DNA of 64,000 bases from Salinimicrobium sp963739625 (GTDB lineage Bacteria; Bacteroidota; Bacteroidia; Flavobacteriales; Flavobacteriaceae). Position numbers and translations under genes: made by a program. How positions within the stretch are numbered: the first letter of the stretch is position 1; each line of letters opens with the position of its first letter. The notes below the pieces were generated by a model, which made no database searches, was not told the DNA's origin, and saw only the letters and a program-made list of their open reading frames with translations. Below are positions 18,114-27,981 of this stretch, one piece after another. The stretch is from contig CAVUAU010000011.1 of NCBI GenBank assembly GCA_963739625.1, positions 564,844 through 628,843 on the forward strand, in the 5' to 3' direction.

Positions 18114-20096
18114 ATGGATTTTCCTTTGCTCCGGGACATCGTCATTCTGCTCGGCTTTTCTGTCGTGGTTGTTTTTGTGTTGCAAAGATTCAGACTGCCA
18201 TCCATTCTTGGATTTTTAATTACCGGAATCATTATTGGGCCCTTTGGGCTAAGCCTTATTCAAAATCACGAACAGGTTGAGATGCTTTCAGAAATTGGGG
18301 TCATCCTGCTGCTTTTCGTGATTGGGATGGAACTAACGCTTAGCCAGTTAGCTTCTATTCGAAGAACGGTCCTGTTCGGTGGTTTTGTGCAGGTGGGGCT
18401 CACGGTCGTGGTGACAGCCGGTATTTACATGCTCCTGGGTTTTGAATGGAATGTCGCCGTTTTCCTGGGGTTCCTGTTTTCGCTTTCCAGCACTGCCATT
18501 GTTTTAAAAGTGCTGCAGGACAGGAATGAGATTTCCAGTCCGCATGGAAGGACAGCCCTGGGGCTCCTCATTTTTCAGGATATCATCGTGGTGCCCATGA
18601 TGCTTTTGACGCCGATCCTGGCAGGAGATTCAACCAATGTGGGCCAACAGATCCTTTTTCTCTTCTTAAAATCAGGACTTGTAATTTTGCTCACTTACGT
18701 GGGCGCAAAATACCTGGTGCCGCGGGCGATGTATCTTGTGGCAAAAACCAAAAGTAAAGAGCTCTTCTTGCTCACCACCATCACCCTGTGCTTTGCGGTA
18801 GCCTTCCTCACTTCAAAAGTGGGACTTTCTTTGGCCTTTGGCGCCTTTCTCGCCGGGCTCATAATTTCTGAATCTGAATACAGTCACCAGGCCACCGGCA
18901 CAATTTTACCATTTCGGGAATTGTTTATCAGTTTCTTTTTTATTTCCGTAGGAATGCTCCTCAACCTGGATTTTTTCTATCAAAACGCCGGAATGGTGCT
19001 TTTGCTGGTTTTTATTGTTTTTGTTCTAAAGGGCAGTATTGTTGCAATCACCGCCGCTTTGCTCAAATACCCTTTAAGAACAGTATTGCTCACGGGCCTG
19101 GCATTGTTCCAGGTAGGAGAATTTGCCTTTATCCTTTCCCGGGTGGGGCTGGAAAACGGACTGCTTTCGCCGCAGATGAACCAGTATTTTCTTTCGGTTT
19201 CTATTATTACCATGCTGCTCACTCCCTTTGTCATTATTTATTCTGAAGGTTTAATCAGCTTTTTGATGACCACCGGCTTACATAAATCCTGGAACAAGAT
19301 GGGAGCTGGTGCTGCAATAACGGCCTCAACTCCACAAAAAGAGCAGGATAACCATTTGTTGATCATTGGTTTTGGGATCAACGGCAGCAATTTGGCGCGG
19401 GCAGCAAAGTACTCCCGGATTCCTTACCAGATACTCGAATTGAATGCGCAGATCGTGAGAAGGGAAAAGGCGAAGGGAGAACCAATTTTTTACGGCGATG
19501 CCATCCATCAGCATGTATTGGAAGCTGTAAAAGTCAAAAAGGCGAGGGTAGTAGTAGTCGCGATCTCAGATCCACGGGCAACAAAGGTAATTGTTGCCAA
19601 TATCAGGAGCATGTCACCATCGGTTCACCTAATCGTGCGTACCCGCTATGTGAAGGAGATCCAGAGCCTGCTCATCCTGGGAGCCGACGAGGTAATTCCC
19701 GAAGAATTTGAAACTTCAGTAGAAATTTTTACGCGGGTGCTCACGAATTACCTTGTGCCTATAAACGAACTGGAAAACCTTGTTAATACCATTAGGGCAG
19801 ATAATTACCAGATGTTTCAGAATACAAAGCCGCTGCCAAGAACCCTTAGCTCCACAAAGATTCCCGATTTTAAGATCACCTGTGTACGAATTTTGGCCGA
19901 TAGTGGCGAGGTAGCGGGAAAATCAATCGAAGAAGTTGGGGTTCGCAAAAAGTTTGGAGTAAATGTACTGGCCATTTCCAGAAAGGATCAAATGATCAAC
20001 AGAATCCTGCCCGAAGAAAAGCTTTTGCAGAACGACCTCGTCTTTATTAGCGGAGACCAGGAGCATATCGATAGTTTCTTTAAAGCAGTAAACTGA
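18114..20096 (+). CDS. CPA2-family K+/H+ antiporter (KefB-like) with TrkA domains
   Basis: 660 residues. About 12-13 membrane helices make up the Na+/H+ exchanger domain (VIGMELTLSQLASIRR, FSLSSTAIVLKVLQDRNE, LSLAFGAFLAGLIISES). From ~414 a TrkA-N nucleotide-binding domain begins (HLLIIGFGINGSNLARAA), followed by a TrkA-C domain at about 575-660. The protein is a typical monovalent cation:proton antiporter-2, cytosol-gated by NAD(H) or another nucleotide. No KefF/KefG ancillary protein is adjacent. Confidence 0.93.
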   Translation: MDFPLLRDIVILLGFSVVVVFVLQRFRLPSILGFLITGIIIGPFGLSLIQNHEQVEMLSEIGVILLLFVIGMELTLSQLASIRRTVLFGGFVQVGLTVVVTAGIYMLLGFEWNVAVFLGFLFSLSSTAIVLKVLQDRNEISSPHGRTALGLLIFQDIIVVPMMLLTPILAGDSTNVGQQILFLFLKSGLVILLTYVGAKYLVPRAMYLVAKTKSKELFLLTTITLCFAVAFLTSKVGLSLAFGAFLAGLIISESEYSHQATGTILPFRELFISFFFISVGMLLNLDFFYQNAGMVLLLVFIVFVLKGSIVAITAALLKYPLRTVLLTGLALFQVGEFAFILSRVGLENGLLSPQMNQYFLSVSIITMLLTPFVIIYSEGLISFLMTTGLHKSWNKMGAGAAITASTPQKEQDNHLLIIGFGINGSNLARAAKYSRIPYQILELNAQIVRREKAKGEPIFYGDAIHQHVLEAVKVKKARVVVVAISDPRATKVIVANIRSMSPSVHLIVRTRYVKEIQSLLILGADEVIPEEFETSVEIFTRVLTNYLVPINELENLVNTIRADNYQMFQNTKPLPRTLSSTKIPDFKITCVRILADSGEVAGKSIEEVGVRKKFGVNVLAISRKDQMINRILPEEKLLQNDLVFISGDQEHIDSFFKAVN

Positions 20097-20122
20097 AAAG
20101 GCCGCCATGCCGGCAGCCTTTT
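20096..20122. terminator. Bidirectional intrinsic terminator
   Basis: AAAAGGC and GCCTTTT arms, with an inner GCC/GGC extension after a single mismatch and a five-base loop. It separates the converging antiporter and multicopper oxidase genes and overlaps the antiporter stop codon. Confidence 0.8.
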
Positions 20123-20140
20123 CGATCTGAAAAAGAGAAT

Positions 20141-22238
20141 TTACTTAGCCATGATGAACTTTTCAGTAGATCTGCCATCTGCAGTGCTCAGTTTGGAAAT
20201 ATAAGTTCCCGAAGGGAGGCCGCTTCTGTCAAACATTACACTGTAATCCAGGTTAGCTCCAGCGAAATCGTCATAAAGAGTAGCCAGATGCCTACCTGAA
20301 AAATCATAGATTTCCAGCAGCACCTGTGAATCTGCATTCATCCTGAAACTAATCTGGGTTTGGTCCACCACAGGGTTAGGGGCCACTGCATAGGTTTCAA
20401 GAGTTTCGGGAGATAAGGCGAGGGTTTGAATGGAAGCCATGTTGGATGTTGGCATTTGCCCAACGTATAAAGGTCTCATCATGTCGTGGTCCTCGTGAGA
20501 AAGTATATGGCAGTGCCATACATATTCACCTTTTTTATCGAAGAAAGCCTTTACCCTGGCTACCTCACCGGGATAAACGATAAAGGTATCTTTACGACCG
20601 GCATTCTCTGCAGCCGGAGGTTTAGGGCTTCCCTGTAGTCTTATTACAGGTGTCGTAAGTGGAGTGAGTGCAGTGCCAAAAACTGTTCTTTTTACGTCAA
20701 ATTTTTGGGTGTTAATTACCTGAAAATGCACCAAATGTAAATGAATGGGATGCGCATCTGGAGTAGTGTTATATATTACCCATTCCTCAGTGGCTACCAA
20801 GATCTGGATTTTCGGTAATGTCATCCATAAATTGAAGTGCGCCTTTTTCGGCAGTACCAAGCGAGGGTAAAAGTCGGCCGTATTCATCTACTTGTTCAAA
20901 GAGGACAAGTTTTCGCGGGCTGGTAGTGTTTACAGCTGCCTGAGAGACAATGGCAGGAGTCTCCCGCAAAGAGATAGGCATTTTACTCAGGTCTGGGGCA
21001 GTAAGATTTAGTCCTACTCTAAAGGCCATGATCTGTCCGCTGGTTTCTGGATTAACAACAGCACCAAAAGGAAAAGGCGAACGGGCAGTGTTTTTCATGA
21101 TGAGATTTTGCCCTGGTACAGTTGAAAAATCAACAATGACATCAACTCTTTCCCCGGGACCTATTAAAAGGGTATTTCTAAGGACGGGAGCCGGCAGTAA
21201 ACCACCGTCAGATCCAATTTGATTAAAATCTACACCGGGAATTTTCAGGTTATAAAACCTGGAATCGGAACCATTAAGTAGTCTAAGTCTATACTTTCTT
21301 GGCTGTACATCCAGGAAGGGCCAGGTTTTTCCGTTCACAAGGATAAATTCTCCAAAGGTCTCGGGCAGAATAGAATTATAAAGAATTGTGGGTTGGCCGG
21401 GAAGGGGATTGAGAACCGTAAATTGAGGCATGTTATCGTAAACCAGTTGCCCATTAATATCAAAGCTCCTGTCCTGGATCACCAAGGGAACCTCAAATTC
21501 TCCTTTAGGAAGGTCAAGAGAATTTTCCCAGGAGTCCCTCAACAGGTAGAATCCTGCAAGCCCTGCATAGACATTCAAGCGGGTGATCCCAATGGTATGG
21601 TCGTGGTACCAAAGGGTAGCTGCTTCCTGTGAGTTTTCATAGGTAAATTTTCCCTTGTTCTTATAATAATTTGATCCGGTGTACTTATGCCCCGGTGTAT
21701 ACCAGGATTCGGGATGGCCATCACTGTCGGCATCGGTATGGCCGCCGTGCAAATGTGTGATGGTAGGAATTCCGTTAAAGCTTTGGTTAGGACCGGGTAG
21801 TTTTCCCCCCATGTCGGTTCCTGCCCAATGAATATTTTCATCTATAGCAAAAAGATGTTTTTCGGGCAGTTCATTAATCCAATCCACGGTAATAGCTTCT
21901 CCCGAAATGGCTTCAATAGTAGGCCCGGGATAGGTGATGCTCATAATGTCGGGGCCATAACCCCATACTCTGGTTACTTTACCAAAGGATTTATTGCCCA
22001 CGACATCAAATAGACCTAAGTCCTGAGTGGTTTCCTGGATATTGACTTCGTAATTATTTCCACCAGGAGCTGTTGGTTGCAAAACTGACGGAAAAGGCAA
22101 GGGATTAACAAACTTAGGATGTGATACGGGATCGAGAGAATTCTGCGGCAATGCTACTTTTTGAGAAAATAACTGCCCTGCAAACAAGAAGCTGAACAAC
22201 AGGAAAAGCTTCATTACAAAAGGTAAAACTTTTTTCAT
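20141..22238 (-). CDS. Secreted multicopper oxidase with type IX secretion tail, frameshifted
   Basis: About 699 residues in total. ATG 22238 gives a signal peptide (MKKVLPFVMKLFLLFSF then AGQLFSQ). Copper sites are visible: ITHLHGGHTD, WYHDHTIGITRLNVYAG, HPIHLHLVHF, and the T1/T3 segment WHCHILSHEDHDMM with its HCH. The last ~90 residues (VAPNPVVDQTQISFRM ... GRHLATLYDDF ... PSGTYISKLSTADGRS) form a Por-type C-terminal sorting domain, so export should use type IX secretion. The frame shifts near 20795: dropping one base joins ...ENPDLG to ATEEWVIYN. Function is likely extracellular oxidation of metals, phenolics or bilirubin-like compounds (CotA/CopA-like). Confidence 0.85.
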
Positions 22239-22615
22239 AACGATGAAATTAGATTGAACAAAAGGGGAGAAACAAAAGAATAGAGAGGGGAAGGGGCCCT
22301 GTGGAGGAACAAGATGAAAAATCACGTGGGGAATGACTTAAAAGTACGATGAAAAAAATTCCCGAGAACTGATCTGAATCATATTTTTTTGAGTTATATT
22401 ATTAAATTTCAGTTAGTTGTATTTATTATTACTTAATATACAATTACTTCTCGCCAAAGAAACTCCTTTCCTTTTTTCAGGGACCAAATCGTCTAAACAA
22501 ATCTTTCTCTCAGAACTGATTTTAGTCATTATTTCCGCCGTTCTTTCTTCGGAATTTTGCCATGTAAGAGATAAACGAAAACGTTTTCTTAAACCGCAAA
22601 GTACAACCGCCTATT
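22239..22615. other. Divergent intergenic region, no gene seen
   Basis: 376 bp between the oxidase and formate-tetrahydrofolate ligase genes, AT-rich on the ligase side. No convincing TAnnTTTG, riboswitch or structured RNA was recognised. Confidence 0.5.
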
Positions 22616-24301
22616 ATGAAAAATACACAAGCCCTAAGTGACCTTGAAATTGCTCAACAAGTAGAACTAAAACACATTTCGACAATTGCAGAAAAATTAG
22701 GCTTGATGCCCGATGATATCGAGATGTACGGGAAGTATAAAGCGAAAATCCCGCTTTCATTCATCGACAAAGAAAAGGTCAAAAATGCGAATCTCATTCT
22801 GGTTTCAGCTATTTCCCCCACACCGGCGGGAGAAGGTAAAACCACGGTATCAATTGGCCTTTCGGAAGCACTAAACCGTCTTGGAAAGAAAACAACCGTT
22901 GTTTTACGAGAGCCTTCTCTTGGTCCTGTCTTCGGAATTAAAGGTGGAGCCACCGGGGGAGGATTTTCACAGGTGCTTCCCATGGAGGACATCAACCTGC
23001 ATTTTACGGGAGATTTTTCCGCAGTAGAAAAAGCGCATAACCTCCTGGCCGCGATCGTGGACAACAATATTCAGAGCAAAACGAGAAGCCTGGACCTTGA
23101 TCCACGCACCATTTCTCTCAAGAGGGTGATGGATGTAAATGACCGGGCGCTAAGAAACATTGTCATAGGTCTTGGCGGTACAGGATCCGGTATTCCAAGG
23201 GAAAGTGGTTTTGATATTACTGCAGCTTCAGAAATTATGGCGATCATGTGCCTGGCTGAAAATTTGACCGACCTGAAAAGAAGATTGGGAAACATCTTTA
23301 TTGGATACACTTTTGACAAACAGCCCGTTTTTGCAAGAGATCTTAACGCCGAAGGTGCCATGGCCGCGCTTTTAAAAGATGCGCTCAAACCTAACCTGGT
23401 GCAAACCATTGAAGGCAATCCCGCGATTATACATTTAGGTCCTTTCGCCAATATTGCGCAGGGAACAAACTCTGTCATCGCTACAAGGATGGGGATGAGC
23501 CTTTCGGACTATACAGTTACGGAAGCCGGCTTCGGATTTGATCTGGGAGCAGAAAAATTCCTGGACATTAAATGTCAAAGCGCCGGACTGTCCCCTAAAG
23601 CGGTGGTAATTACAACCACTATTAGGGCTTTAAAATACCACGGCGGGGCCAGTTTGAGCAGTTTGACCATTCCCGATGTAGAAGCGCTCCAAAAAGGGCT
23701 TCCTAATCTTGAAAAACATCTCGAGAACGCCAGGTTGTTCGATCTTGTTCCTGTAATTGCCATCAACAGGTTTATCTCAGACAGTGAAGAGGAAATTAAG
23801 GTGATCAGGGATCTTGCAGACAGGCTGGGAGTGAAGGTCGCTTTAGCCGACGGCTGGGCCAGAGGTGGCGAAGGTGCTTTAGAGCTGGCTCAAAAAGTCA
23901 TTGAAGTGGTGGAAGCAAACGAGCACGAGTTCAAACCTCTTTATGAATGGGATTCTGCTGTAATTACAAAGGTGGAAACCATTGCTACAAAGATCTACGG
24001 GGCTCAAAAAGTGGAGTTTGGTCCTAAGGCCAGGAAAGACCTCAAAAAGATACACGACCTGGGATTGGAACACCTGCCGGTGTGTATCGCAAAAACACAA
24101 AAATCATTATCAGACGACCCGACTCTCCTGGGCAGGCCACAGGGATTTACCCTCAATGTAAGGGAGATAGAAATAGCTTCGGGTGCCGGATTTTTAATCC
24201 CAATCACGGGAGACATGATGCGAATGCCGGGCTTACCCGCTGTGCCGGCTTCAGAAAGAATAGATATAGACATTGAAGGAAATATTTCGGGGCTGGTTTA
24301 A
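22616..24301 (+). CDS. fhs: Formate--tetrahydrofolate ligase
   Basis: 561 residues, full length for the family. Forms 10-formyl-tetrahydrofolate from formate, THF and ATP in one-carbon metabolism. Visible motifs: the P-loop PTPAGEGKTT (residues 68-77), then EPSLGPVFGIKGGATGGG, MEDINLHFTGD and a late GPKARKDLKKI. It is monocistronic with its own strong terminator at 24324-24360. Confidence 0.97.
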   Translation: MKNTQALSDLEIAQQVELKHISTIAEKLGLMPDDIEMYGKYKAKIPLSFIDKEKVKNANLILVSAISPTPAGEGKTTVSIGLSEALNRLGKKTTVVLREPSLGPVFGIKGGATGGGFSQVLPMEDINLHFTGDFSAVEKAHNLLAAIVDNNIQSKTRSLDLDPRTISLKRVMDVNDRALRNIVIGLGGTGSGIPRESGFDITAASEIMAIMCLAENLTDLKRRLGNIFIGYTFDKQPVFARDLNAEGAMAALLKDALKPNLVQTIEGNPAIIHLGPFANIAQGTNSVIATRMGMSLSDYTVTEAGFGFDLGAEKFLDIKCQSAGLSPKAVVITTTIRALKYHGGASLSSLTIPDVEALQKGLPNLEKHLENARLFDLVPVIAINRFISDSEEEIKVIRDLADRLGVKVALADGWARGGEGALELAQKVIEVVEANEHEFKPLYEWDSAVITKVETIATKIYGAQKVEFGPKARKDLKKIHDLGLEHLPVCIAKTQKSLSDDPTLLGRPQGFTLNVREIEIASGAGFLIPITGDMMRMPGLPAVPASERIDIDIEGNISGLV

Positions 24302-24323
24302 AGGGCAAGATCTACTCCTTCAG

Positions 24324-24360
24324 AAAAAGGCGGTATCCAGGTGGGTTCCGCCTTTTTGTT
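24324..24360 (+). terminator. Intrinsic terminator of fhs
   Basis: Ten-base perfect arms AAAAAGGCGG and CCGCCTTTTT around a 14-base loop, followed by further T residues. It starts 22 bp after the fhs stop. Confidence 0.9.
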
Positions 24361-24483
24361 TTTCAAGAGCGGCTACTTCGGTTTCAAAAAAGTAATAAAT
24401 CCAGTTATTCCGCGGGAAAAGGCTACTCCTGTTAAATTAATTTTTGCTAGCTTTATTTGGGTTCCACGTAACGGAATTTCATC

Positions 24484-24491
24484 TAATTTTG
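24484..24491 (+). promoter_or_regulatory. Candidate -7 element (TAATTTTG) of the amidoligase operon
   Basis: Matches TAnnTTTG and lies 22 bp before the ATG at 24514. A TTTG at 24456-24459 is upstream but the 24-bp spacing is longer than the usual ~19. Confidence 0.45.
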
Positions 24492-24513
24492 ATAAAACTT
24501 TTCTTACTTTTTA

Positions 24514-25971
24514 ATGAAGAAATACATTGTTGTAAATAAACCCGAGAAGTGGAAGATCTACCTTGAGAACATCGAGATCATTTCCGCCAGGGATTATCTT
24601 ACAAATCCTCATTTTTCGCACCTTAAGAAGGCGAGGATCTTTAACTTGTGTAAAGATTATTCCTACCAGTCCAAAGGCTATTATGTTTCTCTTTTAGCCG
24701 AAGCCCGTGGGCATCTGGCTATTCCAACAATCATGAACCTCGTTGACCTGCGCGAGCCGGTGTTGGTGAGAATTATTTCTGAAGAATTTGATGATCTCAT
24801 ACAAAAGAGCCTGAAGGGCATAAAATCTTCAGAATTCACATTGAGTATCTACTTTGGGCAAAATGTGGCTCAAAAATACAGGGAACTAAGTGCTATGTTT
24901 CACCGGCACTTCCAAATACCTTTTTTGAGGGTAAAGTTCCAGTACAACAACAAATGGACGATCAAATCTATAAAAGCGCTTTCTGAAGCCGAGATCCCCG
25001 CCGAACACAAAGAAATGATGTGGCAGTTTGCCGTGCAGTATTTTGGGAAGAAGCGCTACGATACACCAAAAGCTGAAAGTTACGAATATGACCTGGCCAT
25101 TCTTGTGCAGCAAAATGATCCTGCACCGCCCAGTAACCAAAAGGCGTTGAAACGTTTTGCCGAACTGGCCGAGAAAATGAACTTTTACGTGGAATTTGTG
25201 TCACCAAAAGAGCTTTCCCGGCTGTCTGCCTTTGATGCGTTATTGATTAGGCAAAGTACCGAGGTCAACAACGAGGCCTACGCCTTTGCACGAAAAGCGC
25301 AACAGGAAGACATTGCCATTGTCGATTATCCGGATGCTATCCTCAAGTGCTGCAACAAAGTTTTTATGGCTGAAGCTCTTGAAAATGCCGGAATTCCTAC
25401 TCCTAAGACAGTGATTGTACATAAGGACAACAGGAATTCGGTCATTGAGAAGACAGGGCTGCCATTAGTGCTTAAATCCCCCGATTCTACCTTTTCTTTT
25501 GGTGTCAAAAAAGCCAAAACCGAAGAAGAATATGAAAACCTGGTTTCAGAAATGCTGAAGAAATCTGAGCTGGTCATTGCCCAGGAATACACTCCTTCAG
25601 ACTATGACTGGCGCATTGGTATCCTTGACGAAAAACCATTGTACGCCTGTCGTTACTATATGGCCAAGGGCCACTGGCAGATCTATAACTGGAATGCTAA
25701 AAAGAAAGACGACCGTGACGGCAATGCAGATTGTATGGCTATTGAAGATGTACCAAAAAAGATCCTGGACGTGGCACTAAAATCTGCTAAGCTTATGGGA
25801 AAAGGGCTTTATGGCATTGATGTAAAAGAAGTTAACGGAAAACCGCTTGTGATAGAGATCAACGACAATCCAAATATAGATTTTGGTGTAGAAGACGGGT
25901 TCTACGGCGATAAGGTTTATAAAGAAATTCTGCTGGCCCTAAAAAGCCGCCTTGAAAAACGATCTGAATGA
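24514..25971 (+). CDS. RimK-like ATP-grasp ligase with RLAN N-terminal domain
   Basis: 485 residues. The N-terminal ~190 residues match the RLAN (RimK-like ATP-grasp N-terminal) domain pattern (ARIFNLCKDYSYQSKGYYVSLLAEARGH). The rest is a RimK-type ATP-grasp: CCNKVFMAEALENAGIPTPKTV, LPLVLKSPDSTFSFGVKK, IAQEYTPSDYDWRIGIL and LVIEINDNPNIDFG (about 448-458) with the metal-binding E/N residues. ATP-grasp ligases join a carboxylate to an amine via an acyl phosphate. It is the first gene of a coupled trio with GCS2 and N-formylglutamate amidohydrolase homologues, a linkage described comparatively for amidoligase systems, with no product assigned. Confidence 0.85.
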   Translation: MKKYIVVNKPEKWKIYLENIEIISARDYLTNPHFSHLKKARIFNLCKDYSYQSKGYYVSLLAEARGHLAIPTIMNLVDLREPVLVRIISEEFDDLIQKSLKGIKSSEFTLSIYFGQNVAQKYRELSAMFHRHFQIPFLRVKFQYNNKWTIKSIKALSEAEIPAEHKEMMWQFAVQYFGKKRYDTPKAESYEYDLAILVQQNDPAPPSNQKALKRFAELAEKMNFYVEFVSPKELSRLSAFDALLIRQSTEVNNEAYAFARKAQQEDIAIVDYPDAILKCCNKVFMAEALENAGIPTPKTVIVHKDNRNSVIEKTGLPLVLKSPDSTFSFGVKKAKTEEEYENLVSEMLKKSELVIAQEYTPSDYDWRIGILDEKPLYACRYYMAKGHWQIYNWNAKKKDDRDGNADCMAIEDVPKKILDVALKSAKLMGKGLYGIDVKEVNGKPLVIEINDNPNIDFGVEDGFYGDKVYKEILLALKSRLEKRSE

Positions 25972-27215
25972 GTTATCACCTTTTTGAAGTTTTCGGGATT
26001 GAGCTGGAATATATGCTGGTGAGCTCCAAAGATCTTAAGATTGATCCTATTGTAGATAAACTGCTCACCAGGAAAAACGGTACACTTACCTCAGATGTTG
26101 AGAATGGCAAGATTGAGTGGAGCAATGAACTGGTGGCACACGTAGTGGAGCTAAAGACCAATGGGCCAACAGCCGATCTTGATTCGCTCGACCAACTTTT
26201 TGCCGAAAACATCACCGAAATGAACCTCCTGCTGGAGGAATTTGGTGCCTTTTTGATGCCTACGGCCTCCCATCCTCTTATGGATCCCGCAAAGGAAATG
26301 CGGCTCTGGCAGCACAACTACAGCAAGATCTACGCCCTTTACAATCGTATTTTCGACTGTCGCGGCCACGGCTGGAGCAACGTGCAGAGCATGCATATCA
26401 ACCTGCCTTTTTATGACGACAGCGAGTTTGAAAAGTTGCATGCGGCTATAAGGGTCCTTCTGCCTATAATTCCTGCCCTGAGTGCCAGTTCACCAATTTT
26501 CGAAGGTAAGAACACCGGATACAAAGATGCCCGGATGCATGTCTATAAAACGAATCAAAAGGAGATCCCGCAAATGACGGGGAAAGTAATTCCCGAACAA
26601 CTTTTTTCACGTGAGGCTTACTTTAATGGCATTTTTGAGCCTATTAACAAAGCCATTCGGCCTTTTGATGAGGAGCGTATTCTGGATCACCACTTTTTGA
26701 ACTCCAGAGGTGCCATTGCACGATTTGATCGTAATGCTATTGAGATAAGGGTGATTGACCTTCAGGAATGTCCAAAAGCCGACCTTGCTATCGCAATATT
26801 CATTATCGAAGTCTTAAAACTGCTGGTAAGCGAGGAGCTGGTGTCGCTGGAGGATCAAAAGCAGTGGCACGAAAATGAGCTTTTTGAGATCTTTGATCTC
26901 GTGATCAAAGATGCGGAATCAACAGTGCTCAAAAATGAGAAATATCTGGCCCTTTTTGACCTGCCGGCAACAGCGACTGCAGCAGAGGTTTGGAAGAAAC
27001 TGTATGCCCTGGTTCGGGAGAACATTTCTGAAAAACACAGGGAAACCATAGAATTTCTTTTGGAGCATGGCAGCCTTTCCACCAGGATATTACAGACAGT
27101 GGGGCAAACTCCTTCGGAAGAAAAAATAAAAGAAACCTACAGGCAACTGGCAAATTGTCTGGCAACTAACCAGCTCTTTATGCCCGCTGCATTTGAACAG
27201 GCAGCTTTAAATTAG
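25968..27215 (+). CDS. GCS2-family glutamate--cysteine ligase-like amidoligase
   Basis: 415 residues, starts in the ATGA overlap with the ATP-grasp stop. The N-terminal FGIELEYMLV is the GCS2 signature (glutamate in the metal/ATP site); further motifs are SHPLMDP, QSMHINLPFYDD, and FDRNAIEIRVIDLQECP. GCS2 proteins are carboxylate-amine ligases that activate the gamma-carboxyl of glutamate; the E. coli homologue (YbdK) has weak glutamate-cysteine ligase activity. Paired with a RimK-like ligase, it probably makes one amide bond of a small peptide-like product. Confidence 0.88.
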   Translation: MSYHLFEVFGIELEYMLVSSKDLKIDPIVDKLLTRKNGTLTSDVENGKIEWSNELVAHVVELKTNGPTADLDSLDQLFAENITEMNLLLEEFGAFLMPTASHPLMDPAKEMRLWQHNYSKIYALYNRIFDCRGHGWSNVQSMHINLPFYDDSEFEKLHAAIRVLLPIIPALSASSPIFEGKNTGYKDARMHVYKTNQKEIPQMTGKVIPEQLFSREAYFNGIFEPINKAIRPFDEERILDHHFLNSRGAIARFDRNAIEIRVIDLQECPKADLAIAIFIIEVLKLLVSEELVSLEDQKQWHENELFEIFDLVIKDAESTVLKNEKYLALFDLPATATAAEVWKKLYALVRENISEKHRETIEFLLEHGSLSTRILQTVGQTPSEEKIKETYRQLANCLATNQLFMPAAFEQAALN

Positions 27216-27221
27216 GTTAAG

Positions 27222-27917
27222 ATGAAGTTGATCCTCACTTGCGAGCATGGGGGAAATGATATTCCCGAACAATATTCCACTTTATTTGAGGAGGCAGGGG
27301 AGCAGCTCAATTCACACCGCGGGTATGATCCCGGTGCTTTGGATCTTTTCCTGCAATTAAAAGAACTTGCCGACTTTGAAATTTATCAAACCCAAAGCCG
27401 GTTACTTGTTGAGCTGAACCGGTCTCTGCATCACAAACAGTTGTTCTCACAGTTTACAGCAAAACTTCCAGAATCTTCCAAAACTGCCATTTTAGAACAA
27501 TTCTACTTCCCCTACAGAGAGAAGGTAGAGCAGGAGGTTTCGAAATTTGTAAAGCAGGGGGAAAGAGTATTGCACCTCTCGGTCCACAGTTTTACGCCGG
27601 TCCTGGACGGGGAGGTTCGTAACGCAGATGTGGGTTTGCTTTTTGACCCGAAGAGGCGGGAAGAGAAGGAGTTCTGCAGAAGCTTCAAAAATGCCATTTT
27701 AGAGCAGGATCCTAAAATAAATGTCCGATTCAATTATCCTTACCTGGGCACTGCCGACGGATTTACAACCTTTCTAAGAAAAAGGTTTCCTACCGGCTAC
27801 TGTGGAATAGAACTGGAAGTCAACCAAAAGTTTGTAGTTGAGAATAAAATGGATCCTAAAATTAAAGAAGCTATTTTTAAAGCACTTCGCGAGCTTCTCG
27901 AAGAGGAAACCTTCTGA
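27222..27917 (+). CDS. N-formylglutamate amidohydrolase-family hydrolase
   Basis: 231 residues, 6 bp after the GCS2 gene. Family motifs: LILTCEHGGNDIPEQY at the start (zinc-binding Glu/His), NSHRGYDPGALDLF, VELNRSLHH, HLSVHSFTPVLDG and GYCGIELEVNQ. Known members remove formyl groups from N-formylglutamate in histidine degradation, but no hut genes occur here, so it more likely hydrolyses an amide in the product or substrate of the neighbouring ligases. Confidence 0.87.
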   Translation: MKLILTCEHGGNDIPEQYSTLFEEAGEQLNSHRGYDPGALDLFLQLKELADFEIYQTQSRLLVELNRSLHHKQLFSQFTAKLPESSKTAILEQFYFPYREKVEQEVSKFVKQGERVLHLSVHSFTPVLDGEVRNADVGLLFDPKRREEKEFCRSFKNAILEQDPKINVRFNYPYLGTADGFTTFLRKRFPTGYCGIELEVNQKFVVENKMDPKIKEAIFKALRELLEEETF

Positions 27918-27943
27918 AAAATATAATAGCAGAAATAAAAAAA

Positions 27944-27966
27944 GCGGGAATCTCCCGCTTTTTTTG
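27944..27966. terminator. Bidirectional intrinsic terminator
   Basis: A-run, arms AGCGGGA and TCCCGCT with a three-base loop, then seven T. It separates the amidoligase operon from the converging OsmC gene. Confidence 0.88.
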
Positions 27967-27981
27967 TTGCCTGTGGTGAAA

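Noticed and set aside
22417..22641. 74-residue frame upstream of fhs, or a folate riboswitch in its leader
   Set aside because: The frame overlaps the fhs start and has no signal peptide or domain; no recognisable riboswitch fold was found in the leader.
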